Origin: Lachnospiraceae bacterium | Lineage (GTDB): Bacteria > Bacillota > Clostridia > Lachnospirales > Lachnospiraceae | NCBI GenBank assembly: GCA_016290595.1 | Contig: JAEEUR010000021.1 | Span: forward strand, 1 to 33,471 | Direction of reading: 5' to 3' | Length of the DNA: 33,471 nt | Part shown: positions 33,369-33,471 of the stretch, piece by piece | Numbering within the stretch: the first letter of the stretch is position 1 | How the letters are laid out: each line of letters opens with the position of its first letter | The notes under the pieces: generated by a model | What the model saw: the letters and a program-made list of their open reading frames with translations, nothing else | Databases searched by the model: none | What the model was told of the DNA's origin: nothing | Translations under genes and position numbers: made by a program

Positions 33369-33471
33369 ATGGACAACAATAGTTTAGCACATACGATGTG
33401 GACATGCAAATATCATATTGTATTTGCCCCAAAGTATCGTAGAAAAATCATCTACAAAAAGATAAGAGAGG
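33369..33471 (+). CDS. tnpA: IS200-type Y1 transposase TnpA, N-terminal fragment (cut by the window edge)
   Basis: The first 34 codons match IS200 transposases: MDNNSLAHTMWTCKYHIVFA, followed by PKYRRKIIYKKI. The HIVF-x-PKYRR segment is diagnostic. This small single-strand transposase would carry a catalytic tyrosine and HuH motif in the missing part. AAAAGAGG precedes the ATG by seven bases. Whether the copy is intact cannot be judged here. Confidence 0.92.
   Translation, partial: MDNNSLAHTMWTCKYHIVFAPKYRRKIIYKKIRE

Larger units (their letters stand above)
33255..33471 (+). mobile_element. IS200-type insertion sequence, left part (continues off the right edge)
   Basis: The left end carries a subterminal imperfect hairpin (33258-33277), a TATAAT with TGC extension (33319-33324) and the start of tnpA (33369). 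The exact left boundary is uncertain. A second small palindrome ATTGGAT-AGCC-ATCCAAT (33237-33254) lies just outside or at the edge. IS200 elements have no inverted terminal repeats and use such hairpins for single-strand transposition. The right end is outside the window. Confidence 0.85.

Overview
The window is GC-rich, densely coded DNA from what looks like a Gram-positive anaerobe of the Clostridia, probably Lachnospiraceae-like. The evidence is a tryptophan T-box leader, a CIRCE element before groES-groEL, a class A RNase P RNA, the rpsF-ssb-rpsR operon, a cdaA-ybbR (c-di-AMP) locus, and a small gene of a type I associate with Lachnospiraceae next to dusB. The assignment rests on gene content and memory of the families, not on a search. 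The window is mostly core chromosome, with accessory sequence toward the right end.

Left part (1-7,300). A TrpB-like enzyme runs off the left edge on the minus strand behind a Trp (UGG) T-box leader. A block of nested palindromes sits between the leader terminator and the start codon. On the plus strand follow rnpB, a small membrane protein, rpsF-ssb-rpsR, a 773-residue zinc-ribbon membrane-anchored protein, a small conserved protein overlapping dusB, and greA with its own consensus promoter.

Centre (7,300-24,300). Two uncharacterised membrane proteins lead into cdaA and ybbR, then dtd, ruvA, ruvB and glnS. A minus-strand, membrane-anchored, cysteine-bearing coiled-coil protein comes next, then an NhaC-type antiporter bracketed by a 16-bp inverted repeat and followed by repeat-rich intergenic DNA. 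The groES-groEL operon (CIRCE/HrcA type), a PcrA/UvrD helicase, a DUF4298-like protein and a family 2 glycoside hydrolase follow.

Right part (24,300-33,471). A minus-strand operon asd-lysC-hom makes homoserine from aspartate; lysC and hom look short of their usual regulatory domains. A LysR regulator is divergent from it, with a symmetric candidate operator between the two promoters. Next is a scar: a 5'-truncated gamma-glutamyltransferase (minus) abuts a 5'-truncated LarA-like gene (plus), as if one deletion removed the front halves of two divergent genes. Downstream are an alanine racemase, a DmpA-type peptidase and a D-threonine aldolase/D-serine dehydratase-like enzyme, which together suggest handling of D-amino acids and their peptides. 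The window ends inside an IS200-type insertion sequence.

The strongest leads are the double-truncation scar, the two membrane proteins tied to cdaA, the shortened aspartate-pathway enzymes, the D-amino-acid cluster, and the palindromic or repeat elements in the trpB leader and around nhaC. I found no CRISPR array, tRNA gene or obvious phage or defence system.
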